The notes: generated by a model from the sequence alone, not told the origin. Positions 1-7,243 are shown, counted from the stretch's first letter. The stretch: DNA of 14,260 bases from Desulfobacterales bacterium (GCA_029939875.1 JAOZSC010000023.1:1-14260); one strand, 5' to 3'. Made by a program: numbers and translations.

Positions 1-1
1 C

Positions 2-358
2 ACCAGCAACGTGGAATCCGTGGGGTTAAGAGACATTATCGACAAAAAGGATGTTCCCAAAGTATACGCAGTGATGAAGACCCGCAAAGACGGGCATCCT
101 GACAACCAGACCTGGAACCGGCGCTACCGCGAGTACATGGATAAAATCAAAACCGGATCGCTTTATGACGTGGCCGAGGTCTTCAGGGATCTTTTCCTGC
201 TCAAACTTACCAAGGACCTTTCATTCGGCGAACGTAAGCTCTATGATACCGCCCAGGTGCTGTTGGTAAAAGAGTTGTCAACGGCCAAAAAAACCGATGA
301 GGCCACCATCGTATCAGAAATAGAATCTTTATTTGTTTCGGAAAATTCCGAAAATTAA
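2..358 (+). CDS. CarD/CdnL-family transcriptional regulator, 3' part only
   Basis: This is the C-terminal 118 residues of a CarD/CdnL-type protein; the N-terminal RNA polymerase-interaction domain lies outside the window. The frame stays open to the left edge, so the GTG at position 11 is an internal valine, not a start. The family signature is clear: a V-G-L-R stretch, then I-x-x-x-D-V-P-K-V-Y, then W-N-R-R-Y-R-E-Y, then K-x-G-S-L-Y-D-V-A-E-V-F-R-D-L, and L-S-F-G-E-R-K followed by a terminal helix. In this family the helical C-terminal domain contacts DNA at the upstream fork of the promoter bubble and stabilises open complexes, notably at rRNA promoters. The stop is followed 15 bases later by the pseudouridine synthase on the same strand, so the two are probably cotranscribed. 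I am sure of the family but cannot tell which paralogue it is. Confidence 0.88.
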   Translation, partial: TSNVESVGLRDIIDKKDVPKVYAVMKTRKDGHPDNQTWNRRYREYMDKIKTGSLYDVAEVFRDLFLLKLTKDLSFGERKLYDTAQVLLVKELSTAKKTDEATIVSEIESLFVSENSEN

Positions 359-373
359 TCCTGCCCCTATCGC

Positions 374-1381
374 ATGCCGGAACCTGCATCCTTCACCGTG
401 CTTGCCGATGAATCCGATAACGGCAGGCGGCTTGATGTCGTTGTCGCCTCCCACATCCAGGCGTGTTCCCGCTCCCTGGCCGCCAGTTTAATTGTTTCCC
501 GTAATATTGTGGTTGACGGTTGTTCAAAAAAGCCTGGCTACCGGGTTAAAACCGGTGATCGCATCGCCGGGGAAATCCCGGCGCCCGTACCGGTGGCCTT
601 CCAGCCGGAGGCGATTGACCTGAGCATTTTATACGAGGATGAGCATCTGGTCGTGATTAACAAGCAGCCCGGCCTGGTGGTGCATCCGGCACCCGGTCAT
701 TTAAGCGGGACCCTGGTCAATGCTCTGCTGCATCACTGCCCCGATCTGAAAGGAATCGGCGGTGAACTCCGGCCGGGCATCGTGCACCGACTGGACCGGG
801 ACACCTCGGGAACCATGGTGGTCGCCAAAACGGCCACGGCCCACGAAACCCTGGCGCATCAGTTCAAATGTCGCCGCGTTAAAAAAACTTACCTGGCACT
901 GGTGCACGGGCAAATGCTGATCGAAAGCGGTGTCATCGAGCTGCCCATTGGCCGGCATCCGGTGGATCGCAAAAAAATGTCCACCACCAGCCGTAAACAC
1001 CGGACAGCGTTGACCCAGTGGCGGATTCGAGAAAAGCTCGGTGCTGCTACCTTGCTGGAGGTGAATTTGAAGACCGGGCGTACCCACCAGATCCGGGTCC
1101 ATTGTGCCGCCATCGGCCATCCTGTTGTTGGCGATTCGGTTTACGGTTCACGCGCATGGCGCAAGTCCCATCGCAAATCCCCGGCCAAAGACACAGAGAT
1201 GGTCACACAACTACTGTTGTCGGCATTACGGCAGATGTTGCATGCCTGGCGACTGGGGTTTGATCATCCCCAAACCGGTGAGTGGGTGCAATTTGAAGCC
1301 CCGGTTCCCGATGACATGCAGCGCCTTATCCAGGGATTGCGGAAAGCTGGAAAATCGTACAAATTACCAATGCAGCCATAA
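374..1381 (+). CDS. rluD: RluA/RluD-family 23S rRNA pseudouridine synthase
   Basis: This cytoplasmic enzyme isomerises specific uridines to pseudouridine in large-subunit rRNA. It has 335 residues, typical of RluD/RluC. An S4-like RNA-binding domain spans about residues 16-70 (R-x-L-D-x-x-x-A near its start), and the catalytic domain about 85-315. The active-site motif H-R-L-D-R-D-T-S-G is at 138-146, with D141 the expected catalytic aspartate. Further conserved blocks are Y-x-A-L-V-x-G near 173-179, L-x-T-G-R-T-H-Q-I-R-V-H at 232-243 and G-H-P-V-V-G-D near 248-254. The ATG at 374 has no strong Shine-Dalgarno and lies 15 bases after the carD stop, so translational coupling is plausible. RluD and RluC are hard to separate by eye, so the symbol is less certain than the family. 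Confidence 0.9.
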   Translation: MPEPASFTVLADESDNGRRLDVVVASHIQACSRSLAASLIVSRNIVVDGCSKKPGYRVKTGDRIAGEIPAPVPVAFQPEAIDLSILYEDEHLVVINKQPGLVVHPAPGHLSGTLVNALLHHCPDLKGIGGELRPGIVHRLDRDTSGTMVVAKTATAHETLAHQFKCRRVKKTYLALVHGQMLIESGVIELPIGRHPVDRKKMSTTSRKHRTALTQWRIREKLGAATLLEVNLKTGRTHQIRVHCAAIGHPVVGDSVYGSRAWRKSHRKSPAKDTEMVTQLLLSALRQMLHAWRLGFDHPQTGEWVQFEAPVPDDMQRLIQGLRKAGKSYKLPMQP

Positions 1382-1423
1382 ATTATTAAATCCGGTTGCC
1401 TGGAAAGAACAAGTTGTATTGGT

Positions 1424-1481
1424 TGTGGGAGCGGCTTTTAGCCGCGATCATTTAATTTCGCGTCTAAAAGCCGCTCCCACA
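1424..1481. repeat. Pair of inverted REP-like palindromes (BIME-like)
   Basis: The arms 1424-1446 and 1459-1481 are reverse complements over 23 bases with one mismatch, separated by a 12-base A/T-rich loop. Each arm has the layout of REP sequences: a head reading GTGGGA followed by a small palindrome, GCGGCT-TTT-AGCCGC at 1431-1445 in the left copy and one base short of perfect in the right copy. Two REPs head to head form a BIME. Such elements are usually multicopy, intergenic and mobilised by a RAYT (TnpA-REP) transposase; none is encoded here. The hairpin could also act as a transcription or mRNA-end structure after rluD, but no T-run follows a stem. The rest of the 165-base rluD-antiporter gap shows nothing I can name. 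Confidence 0.75.
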
Positions 1482-1546
1482 GGAAGTTTTTATTGTAATT
1501 TGGACTTTTCGGATAAGCGCCTTATTAATAGATGAAAGGAGAGGCG

Positions 1547-2611
1547 ATGATCGGCGAGATCCTGCGCTGGGTTGCAGATGAAAGCCTGCTGCATGAGCTC
1601 ATGGGAGGCGTTCCCACTGTCGGTCTGGTGGCCATTGTTGCCGTGTGCATTGTGCTGTTGACCAAAGGGGCCGACTGGATGATTGACGGGGCGGTCCAGC
1701 TGGCACGGCGTACAGGGTTGCCCAGGATCGTCATCGGCGCTACCATCATTTCCCTGGGGACCACCACCCCGGAGGCCGTAGTTTCGGTCATGGCTGCCTG
1801 GATGGGCAACCCGGGACTGGCCCTGGGAAACGGGGTAGGGTCCATCATTGCGGATACGGGGTTGATTTTTGGTTTGACCTGCCTGATGGCCCGGGTTCCG
1901 GTCAACCGTTTTATTCTGGATCGTACCGGCTGGGTCCAGGCGGGAGCTGCCACCTTGCTGGTGATCATCGCGGTGGTGGCGCTGGTTGTAACGGACGCAC
2001 AGCCGGTTTTGCCCCGCTGGGTCGGCGGCTTTTTTCTGACGCTACTGGTCGGCTACATGTACGTTACCTACCTGTGGGCCCGGCAGGGAGCTGCCGTGAT
2101 CAGCGCCGGCGAAAAACGGGATGATTCCAAGCTGCTCAGCCTGGCAAGGTGCTGGCTGATGCTTCTGGGCGGGCTTTTGCTGGTGGTCGCAGGGGCCCGC
2201 ATCCTGGTGCCCGGGGCGGCGGAAATTGCGCACCGCCTGGGAGTTCCCGACGATGTCATCGCCGCCACCCTGGTGGCCTTCGGAACCTCATTGCCGGAGC
2301 TTATGGCGGCCATTGTCGCTGTTCGCAAGGGACATCCGGAAATTATGGTCGGCAACATCGTGGGCGCCGATGTGCTTAACTGCCTGTTTGTGATCGGTGC
2401 GGCTGCACTGGCCCGGCCGCTGGCAATTCCGCAAAATTTTTACGAGTTTCACTTTCCGGCCATGATTCTTATTTTATATTCGTTTCGCACATTTATTTTC
2501 ATCAACCGGGACGGCTGGTTTCGCAGGTGGCAGGGGGGGTGGCTGCTGGGAATTTACCTGATTTACCTGGTGTTGCAGTATGCGTTTAACATCGGAGGTC
2601 CGGGCGGATGA
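1547..2611 (+). CDS. Na+/Ca2+ antiporter of the CaCA (YrbG) family
   Basis: This is an inner-membrane cation antiporter, likely exporting Ca2+ in exchange for Na+. The protein is 354 residues and strongly hydrophobic, with about ten membrane segments. It shows the two inverted alpha repeats of the family. Alpha-1, about 63-110, has G-A-T-I-I-S-L-G-T-T-T-P-E with E76 and then G-N-G-V-G-S. Alpha-2, about 238-285, has A-T-L-V-A-F-G-T-S-L-P-E with E251 and then G-N-I-V-G-A. Both glutamates expected to bind the cation are present. The second conserved Asn of each repeat is Asp103 in alpha-1 and Asn278 in alpha-2. I chose ATG 1547 over the in-frame ATG 1532 because AAAGGAG at 1535-1541 sits five bases before it. 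The gene converges on rnfA with a 55-base gap that lacks a clear terminator hairpin. The transported cation cannot be fixed from sequence. Confidence 0.9.
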   Translation: MIGEILRWVADESLLHELMGGVPTVGLVAIVAVCIVLLTKGADWMIDGAVQLARRTGLPRIVIGATIISLGTTTPEAVVSVMAAWMGNPGLALGNGVGSIIADTGLIFGLTCLMARVPVNRFILDRTGWVQAGAATLLVIIAVVALVVTDAQPVLPRWVGGFFLTLLVGYMYVTYLWARQGAAVISAGEKRDDSKLLSLARCWLMLLGGLLLVVAGARILVPGAAEIAHRLGVPDDVIAATLVAFGTSLPELMAAIVAVRKGHPEIMVGNIVGADVLNCLFVIGAAALARPLAIPQNFYEFHFPAMILILYSFRTFIFINRDGWFRRWQGGWLLGIYLIYLVLQYAFNIGGPGG

Positions 2612-2666
2612 GTCCAGATGTCGCAGAAATTATAATTGGCATCGCCTATCAAACAGGGGTTACAGA

Positions 2667-3242
2667 TTACACCATTCCCTTGAAGGCAAAGAATGCCAGG
2701 GAAAGAATTCCGGCGGTAACCAGAGCAATCGAAGTGTCCTGCAGGGGGCGCGGTACCCGGGCCAAAAGGATGCGTTCGCGCACACCGGCAAAAAGAATCA
2801 GCGCCAGACCGAATCCGGCCGCATATCCGAAAGAGGCCACCAGAGCCTGGAGGAAATTATATTCCTCATTGATATTGATTAAACATACACCCATGACTGC
2901 GCAGTTGGTGGTGATCAGCGGCAGAAATATCCCCAGCCCGGCATACAGTGCCGGGATGCTTTTTTTTAAGAACATTTCAACAAACTGCACGAGAGCGGCG
3001 ATGACCAGGATAAAGGCTACGGTCCGCAGGTATTCGAGATCAAATTTTTTCAGAAAATAAGTGTCGGTGAGCCAGGTGAGCACACCGGCCATGACCAGGA
3101 CAAAAATTACCGCCATGGCCATGCCGACAGCGGTTTCCATTTTTTTAGAGGTCCCCATAAAAGGGCAGTTGCCCAGATATTGAGCCAGCAGAATATTGTT
3201 GATCAGAATGCAGCTGATGGCCAGCAGAAATAAATCACCCAT
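2667..3242 (-). CDS. rnfA: Rnf complex integral membrane subunit RnfA
   Basis: This inner-membrane subunit of the ion-translocating Rnf complex pairs with RnfE to form a pseudo-symmetric unit that carries electrons across the membrane. It has 191 residues, the usual length, with six predicted membrane helices. The diagnostic half-motifs are present: L-G-N-C-P-F-M-G with C26, and T-T-N-C-A-V-M-G-V with C114. In Rnf and NQR complexes these cysteines and their RnfE counterparts hold an iron-sulfur cluster inside the membrane. The start has a clear AGGAG, and that site overlaps the rnfE stop codon TAG; the intergenic gap is nine bases, so translation is likely coupled. It is the last gene of the rnf operon. 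No strong terminator is visible in the 55 bases before the convergent antiporter gene. Confidence 0.96.
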   Translation of the reverse strand: MGDLFLLAISCILINNILLAQYLGNCPFMGTSKKMETAVGMAMAVIFVLVMAGVLTWLTDTYFLKKFDLEYLRTVAFILVIAALVQFVEMFLKKSIPALYAGLGIFLPLITTNCAVMGVCLININEEYNFLQALVASFGYAAGFGLALILFAGVRERILLARVPRPLQDTSIALVTAGILSLAFFAFKGMV

Positions 3243-3251
3243 GGTTATCTC

Positions 3252-3857
3252 CTATTTTTTCCCGACCAGATTCATGAGGCACAGCATCAATCCCAAGGCC
3301 ATGAAGGCGCCCGGCGCTTCAACCAAGAAAGAGAAAGGTTGATAGGATGGGCCGAAGATGCGGATCGGCGTTACCCAGAATGTCAGGAAGCCGGTTCCAA
3401 ACAGTTCCCGCACCGCCGCCAGGGCCATCAGCGAGAGAGTGAATCCGACACCCATGCCCAGGCCGTCAAGAAACGATCGGAAAACGCCGAATTTAGAAGC
3501 AAAAGCTTCCGCACGGCCGAGAACAATACAGTTTACCACAATCAAAGGTATGAATATGCCCAGTTTCAGAAACAACGGATAAGCAAAGGCCTGCATCACC
3601 AGTTCCACTACGGTGACGAAAGTTGCAATGATGACGATGTAGCATGCAATTCTGACTTTGGACGGGATCACTTTTCGTAGAGAAGATATCAGCACATTGG
3701 AGCATACCAGCACAAAAGTGGTGGCAATTCCCATGCCGATGCCGTTTTCAACAGATTTGGTCACCGCCAGGGTAGGGCAGAGGCCCAACACCAGCCGAAA
3801 GGGAGGCACTTCATTCCATAGTCCTTTTACAAATTCCTGCGTGAGAGATTTGGCCAT
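3252..3857 (-). CDS. rnfE: Rnf complex integral membrane subunit RnfE
   Basis: This is the partner of RnfA in the membrane core of Rnf, 201 residues with six predicted helices. The N-terminal W-N-E-V-P-P-F-R-L-V-L-G-L-C-P-T-L-A-V-T is characteristic and contains C27. The second half-motif V-V-N-C-I-V-L-G-R-A-E-A-F contains C110. These two cysteines are the expected RnfE ligands of the intramembrane iron-sulfur cluster shared with RnfA. The ATG at 3857 is preceded by GGGAG at a good distance, and the rnfG stop lies ten bases upstream, so the gene is tightly packed in the operon. It closely resembles NqrD of the Na+-NQR complex, but the neighbouring ferredoxin-type RnfB identifies the complex as Rnf. 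Confidence 0.95.
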   Translation of the reverse strand: MAKSLTQEFVKGLWNEVPPFRLVLGLCPTLAVTKSVENGIGMGIATTFVLVCSNVLISSLRKVIPSKVRIACYIVIIATFVTVVELVMQAFAYPLFLKLGIFIPLIVVNCIVLGRAEAFASKFGVFRSFLDGLGMGVGFTLSLMALAAVRELFGTGFLTFWVTPIRIFGPSYQPFSFLVEAPGAFMALGLMLCLMNLVGKK

Positions 3858-3867
3858 TTCATGCTCC

Positions 3868-4461
3868 CTAGTTTTTGAAATCCTTCAGCTTTTCCACGAG
3901 CTGGGGTTTGAGCGTTTTATATATCTTAATGGCTTCATCGGAGGCCGAACACACCGCCCGTGAAGTGATCGTGGCCCCACTGAGCGCGTTGATGGTGCCG
4001 CCGTCCTGGGTGACTTTAAGGGTTTGTTTTAAACCGAGACCTTTGAACTGAGCGACAAAACCGGGGTCGGTTTTAGCCCTGGCCCCCATTCCCGGGGTTT
4101 CACCATGGGTGGTGACGCTCACTCCCAGAAACTTGTCGTTTTTAACGTCGATGCCGACCATCAGCCCCACGTCGCCGCCGAAGCCCTTGCCTGAGGTTTC
4201 AAAGGCCACAGCACTGGGTTGACCATCAATGTTCCCGACAAAAAAGGTTTCTTCCCGATCGCCGACTTTGAGATTAAAGCGGTCGGTGATCGGATCATTG
4301 GAGGCACCCTGGAGAATGGTTCTAATTGCGGGCCCTTTTACAAATTCAAGCACCTGGTTTTCGATCTGTTCCTTGGTTGAACTTCGGACATAGGCCAGCA
4401 GACCGCCGGAAAAGCAGCTTAAAACAGTCAGCACGACAACCATTTTTATCATTTCGCGCAT
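3868..4461 (-). CDS. rnfG: Rnf electron-transfer subunit RnfG, FMN-threonine type
   Basis: This is a membrane-anchored subunit whose FMN-binding domain faces the periplasm. In this family it carries covalently bound FMN. The protein is 197 residues from the chosen start. One membrane helix spans about residues 5-25 and is followed by the FMN-binding domain. The flavinylation motif S-G-A-T is at 161-164, with T164 the expected attachment site, followed by I-T-S. A conserved T-H-G-E-T-P-G-M-G loop lies near 118-126. I chose ATG 4461 rather than TTG 4470: the Shine-Dalgarno AGGAAAGG abuts the TTG but lies nine bases before the ATG, and the ATG begins one base after the rnfD stop. The flavin transferase ApbE needed to attach FMN is not encoded in this window. 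Confidence 0.93.
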   Translation of the reverse strand: MREMIKMVVVLTVLSCFSGGLLAYVRSSTKEQIENQVLEFVKGPAIRTILQGASNDPITDRFNLKVGDREETFFVGNIDGQPSAVAFETSGKGFGGDVGLMVGIDVKNDKFLGVSVTTHGETPGMGARAKTDPGFVAQFKGLGLKQTLKVTQDGGTINALSGATITSRAVCSASDEAIKIYKTLKPQLVEKLKDFKN

Positions 4462-4462
4462 T

Positions 4463-5422
4463 TTATACAACCTTTCCTATCGCTTGGGGTCTGATCTTGT
4501 CCAACAGCGGTTGGACAAGGTTGATGACCAGAATAGCCAATATGACACCGTCAACATAATTGCCGATGTTGCGGATTAGGACGGTCATAAGGCCGCCGGC
4601 AGCTCCATATATGAGCATGGGGATAAAATTCACCGGAGATGAAGAATCTTCAGTGGCCAGGAAAATAGCGCCGAAAAGCGTGTAGCCGGCCAACAGGTGA
4701 AAGCCGGGACCGGCAAAACGCATCGGGTCGACCAGGTGAAACAGTAAGGCGCTGATGTAGATACCGGCCATAAATGAGAGGCATATTTCCCAGCGGATGA
4801 ATCCTCTCAGCATCAGATATAGCCCGCCCAGCAGCAGCCCCAGGCCACAGGCTGTTCCAATGCCGCCAGTCTGCCAACCGATCGCCAGATCCCAGAGATT
4901 AAAAGATGCTGCAGCCTGGGCACCGAAATGTTTCGCTGCCGCAATGGGATAAAGTGCGGTGAACTGAAGATCATAATTGACCAGCATCCCGTCGAAGTCG
5001 AAGAGATGTTTCCAGGAAACCATCAGTATGGCAACGGCCAGAGCCACCGGGTTGAAGGCATTGCTGCCGATACCGCCGAAAATGTGTTTGCCGATGACAA
5101 TGGCAAGAAAAGTGCCGGTGATCACCGCCCACCAGGGCATCGTGGCCGGAAACAGCATGGCCAGCAGCAGACCTGTTAACGCCGCACTGCCGTCGCCGAT
5201 GGTAACCGGCTGTTTGGCGACCTTGTTAAATCCCAGCTCCCAGAGGATGGCTGAGGCTATTGACAGGCAAACTACACCCACCGCAGGCATGCCGTAAGTC
5301 TTGAAACCTACGAGCACGGCAGGAAGGGCGGCGAGCATGATGTGATAGCTGCGCTGGGTAAGCCTGTTGCCGTTATGCCAGAAGGGGGGATGTGAAACCA
5401 CCAGTTTTTTCTGTTCAAACAT
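4463..5422 (-). CDS. rnfD: Rnf membrane subunit RnfD (NqrB/RnfD family), flavinylation site altered
   Basis: This integral membrane subunit is thought to form part of the ion path and normally carries a covalent FMN on a threonine. It has 319 residues and about ten helices. Family marks include H-P-P-F-W near residues 11-15, I-G-D-G-S-A-A-L-T-G-L-L-L-A at 75-88, G-G-I-G-S-N-A-F-N-P near 116-125, and a late A-T-E-D-S-S-S-P-V. The usual D-x-x-T-x-A-T-P-L motif aligns with D151 to I160, reading D-L-Q-F-T-A-L-Y-P-I: the acceptor threonine is Tyr158 and its preceding Ala is Leu157. I chose ATG 5422 because GGAGG lies just upstream; the open frame runs 49 codons further into rnfC, but without family similarity. 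With this start the gene overlaps the rnfC end by eight bases, typical of translational coupling. Confidence 0.93.
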   Translation of the reverse strand: MFEQKKLVVSHPPFWHNGNRLTQRSYHIMLAALPAVLVGFKTYGMPAVGVVCLSIASAILWELGFNKVAKQPVTIGDGSAALTGLLLAMLFPATMPWWAVITGTFLAIVIGKHIFGGIGSNAFNPVALAVAILMVSWKHLFDFDGMLVNYDLQFTALYPIAAAKHFGAQAAASFNLWDLAIGWQTGGIGTACGLGLLLGGLYLMLRGFIRWEICLSFMAGIYISALLFHLVDPMRFAGPGFHLLAGYTLFGAIFLATEDSSSPVNFIPMLIYGAAGGLMTVLIRNIGNYVDGVILAILVINLVQPLLDKIRPQAIGKVV

Positions 5423-6695
5423 TGGTTTCCTCCACCGTTTGGGCCCGGTCCAACTCATGTTTTGCCAGTTTAATATATTGAAATATCGGTATCTTTGAAA
5501 TACACACAAAGCTGCACAGACCGCATTCGATACAGCAAAGCAGGTCATAACGCTCGGCAGCCTCCTCATATTGTCCGGCTTCCAGGAATCTTACCAGCAT
5601 GTTGACCGGAATCTGTACCGGGCAGGCCCGAATGCAGTCACCGCAGTTGACGCAGGGATACTGCGAGGCAGCCGCCGCTCTGGAGTCGTCCACCACCATA
5701 ATGGCGTCGGTGTCAGGAAGAACCGGATGATCCAGTGAAAACACCGCCGAGCCCCTCATGGGACCGCCCAGGATAACGCGGTCTTTTTCTTCAATGGCAA
5801 TTGAAAAGCGTTGCAGGATCTTTCCGATTGGGGTGCCGATGGTTGTCCGGACCAGTTGTGGGCCACCGTTTTTATTGATCAATGTCAGCAGCTTGGCTGA
5901 CGGCATCCGGCCGCTGTCAAAGGTTTTACCGATGGAGGCTACCGCCTCGGCGTTTATGAAACAGACTCCCAACTCTTCACAGGTTTTTCCAGCCGGCACC
6001 ACTTCGTCCAGGACGTTTTTCATGATCATATGATCGAGGGCATCTGGATAGTCACGACCAATGCTTTTGACCCGGGCACCGAGATGACCAAAGCCCTGTA
6101 AAGATTCCGCCGCAGTGACCAGGATGATTTGCTCGATGCCGGTGAGATCTTTTAAGGCTTTGATGCCGCGCTGGATATCGGCCAGGCCGGTTTTGACGAT
6201 GTACTGGTTGGTTCCGACGAGCAGGTCGTGGTCTGCGCCGCGGATAACAATGGTCTTTATTTCGCTGGCGGGATCCATCAGGGTTCCCATGGGTGGGCCG
6301 CCCGGGATTCCTGCCAGATAGGGTGCAGCGGCCGGATCGGGCTGCCGTGCGAGTTCTTCGAACCGGTCGTCAAACACGTGCTCGCCGTCAACCTCAATGG
6401 TTATGGCGGTATAGTTTTTGCCGAAATCGCCGGAAAATGGCGACATGGCGGCAACAGTGCCGGTGACACTGGAAATAACACAGGCCGGGTCATCGGCATA
6501 CAGGGAAATTTTCTGGCCGGTTTTAACCGTATCCCCGACCTTTAATAACGCTGGTGCGTTGGGGGCATCCTGTTTGGGATGCAACAGGGTTGCCGTTTTT
6601 GGAGCCACCACTGTTTCAGGCTCTGTCATGCGGGCCGGAAGCAGGTCATATTCCATTCGGGGTTTTGCCAAACCGAAAAAAGATTTTTTCAACAT
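5415..6695 (-). CDS. rnfC: Rnf peripheral iron-sulfur subunit RnfC, NADH/FMN site degenerate
   Basis: This peripheral cytoplasmic subunit is normally the NADH:FMN end of Rnf. It has 426 residues, average for the family. The N-terminal region (1-110) has the barrel-sandwich character of RnfC. Two 4Fe-4S motifs follow near the end: C348-x2-C351-x2-C354-x3-C358-P and C388-x2-C391-x2-C394-x3-C398. In the central NuoF-like domain the glycine-rich loop, normally G-x-x-G-L-G-G-A-x-F-P-T, reads G-I-P-G-G-P-P-M-G-T-L-M at 129-140. The usual N-x-A-E-C-E-P-Y segment reads R-G-A-D-H-D-L-L at 152-159. Both flavin/nucleotide-binding segments are therefore lost while the frame is intact. AAAGG sits eight bases before the ATG. 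Whether it still takes part in nucleotide chemistry is doubtful; it may relay electrons only through its two clusters. Confidence 0.92.
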   Translation of the reverse strand: MLKKSFFGLAKPRMEYDLLPARMTEPETVVAPKTATLLHPKQDAPNAPALLKVGDTVKTGQKISLYADDPACVISSVTGTVAAMSPFSGDFGKNYTAITIEVDGEHVFDDRFEELARQPDPAAAPYLAGIPGGPPMGTLMDPASEIKTIVIRGADHDLLVGTNQYIVKTGLADIQRGIKALKDLTGIEQIILVTAAESLQGFGHLGARVKSIGRDYPDALDHMIMKNVLDEVVPAGKTCEELGVCFINAEAVASIGKTFDSGRMPSAKLLTLINKNGGPQLVRTTIGTPIGKILQRFSIAIEEKDRVILGGPMRGSAVFSLDHPVLPDTDAIMVVDDSRAAAASQYPCVNCGDCIRACPVQIPVNMLVRFLEAGQYEEAAERYDLLCCIECGLCSFVCISKIPIFQYIKLAKHELDRAQTVEETNV

Positions 6696-6766
6696 GTTTC
6701 AACCTTTGCAGATCTGCGTGATTTATCAGCACCAATAAACAGTGGCACAATGATTGTTCATACAAC

Positions 6767-7204
6767 TCACATGACGTGGCATTGGGAACACTCCACCGGA
6801 CCGGCTCCAAAATCCTTATGACAGCCGATACATTGCCCATGATATGCATCGCCTGTATTGGGAACTTCAGTATCCTCGATTTCATCAAGTTCATGGCAAT
6901 CCAGACAGGTCTGGTTTACTTTCTGGTCGGCTGCCGGAGGCGTGTGGCAGTCCGCACAGGCTCGCTTCGTTTCTTCATCGCTTTCCGCGGGGTGGTGGTG
7001 GCAATCAAGGCAGGCAACACCGAAACCCGTTTCCGAACTGTGGGTTTTATGGTCGAATAAAACCCTTCCCGCCGTCACCGTGTACATGATGCGATTGGGT
7101 TCTTCGGGTGTTTTGAGCGGGAAGGCCGCATAACTTACAACACCCACCACCAGCAAACAGATTGCCAGAGCATAAGCCAGTTTCAACTCTTTTTTTGAAA
7201 ACAT
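6767..7204 (-). CDS. Pentaheme c-type cytochrome of the rnf operon
   Basis: This is a small exported cytochrome, 145 residues. The N-terminus is positively charged, with a hydrophobic segment at about 9-28 that is either an uncleaved anchor or a signal peptide (S-Y-A-A could precede a cleavage site). Five C-x-x-C-H heme-attachment motifs are present, starting at C65, C83, C100, C125 and C139. Apart from the motif histidines there are exactly five others (H52, H55, H70, H71, H122), which would suffice for bis-histidine ligation of all five hemes, as in cytochrome c3/c7-type proteins. The gene lies between the rnfB fusion (156-base gap) and rnfC (71-base gap) on the same strand, so it is probably the periplasmic heme partner of this Rnf complex, exchanging electrons with RnfG. 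I can assign no named family beyond the c3-like class. Confidence 0.92.
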   Translation of the reverse strand: MFSKKELKLAYALAICLLVVGVVSYAAFPLKTPEEPNRIMYTVTAGRVLFDHKTHSSETGFGVACLDCHHHPAESDEETKRACADCHTPPAADQKVNQTCLDCHELDEIEDTEVPNTGDAYHGQCIGCHKDFGAGPVECSQCHVM

Positions 7205-7230
7205 GTCTTATCTGCACCTTAAAAGTTTAA

Positions 7231-7243
7231 CGGTAATTTACCG
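7231..7243. other. Palindrome in the 156-base rnfB-cytochrome gap
   Basis: CGGTAA-T-TTACCG is a perfect 6+1+6 dyad between the rnfB-fusion stop (7361) and the cytochrome start (7204). No T-run follows the stem on the minus strand, so it is not a standard intrinsic terminator. It could be an operator half or an mRNA structure that tunes cytochrome expression, or it could be chance. The rest of the gap shows a weak AAGGTG about 11 bases before the cytochrome ATG and nothing else I can name. Confidence 0.3.

Noticed and set aside
1424..1481. Intrinsic terminator for rluD
   Set aside because: The stem is strong but no T-run follows it directly. The two-arm layout with a GTGGGA head on each side fits a REP pair better.
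1500..1528. Promoter-like TTGGAC / TATTAA, 17-base spacer, before the antiporter
   Set aside because: Matches to consensus are weak (3/6 and 4/6), and the implied transcription start would fall inside the Shine-Dalgarno.
2608..3060. 150-codon plus-strand frame overlapping the antiporter stop (ATGA)
   Set aside because: The ATGA overlap looks like operon coupling, but nearly all of the frame is antisense to rnfA, which is conserved from end to end. The translation is not protein-like.
4462..4470. TTG start for RnfG giving three more residues
   Set aside because: The Shine-Dalgarno would abut the TTG. ATG 4461 has correct spacing and follows the rnfD stop by one base.
5423..5569. 49-codon N-terminal extension of RnfD
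   Set aside because: It would lie within the cysteine-rich end of rnfC, has no family similarity, and a well-placed GGAGG precedes ATG 5422.
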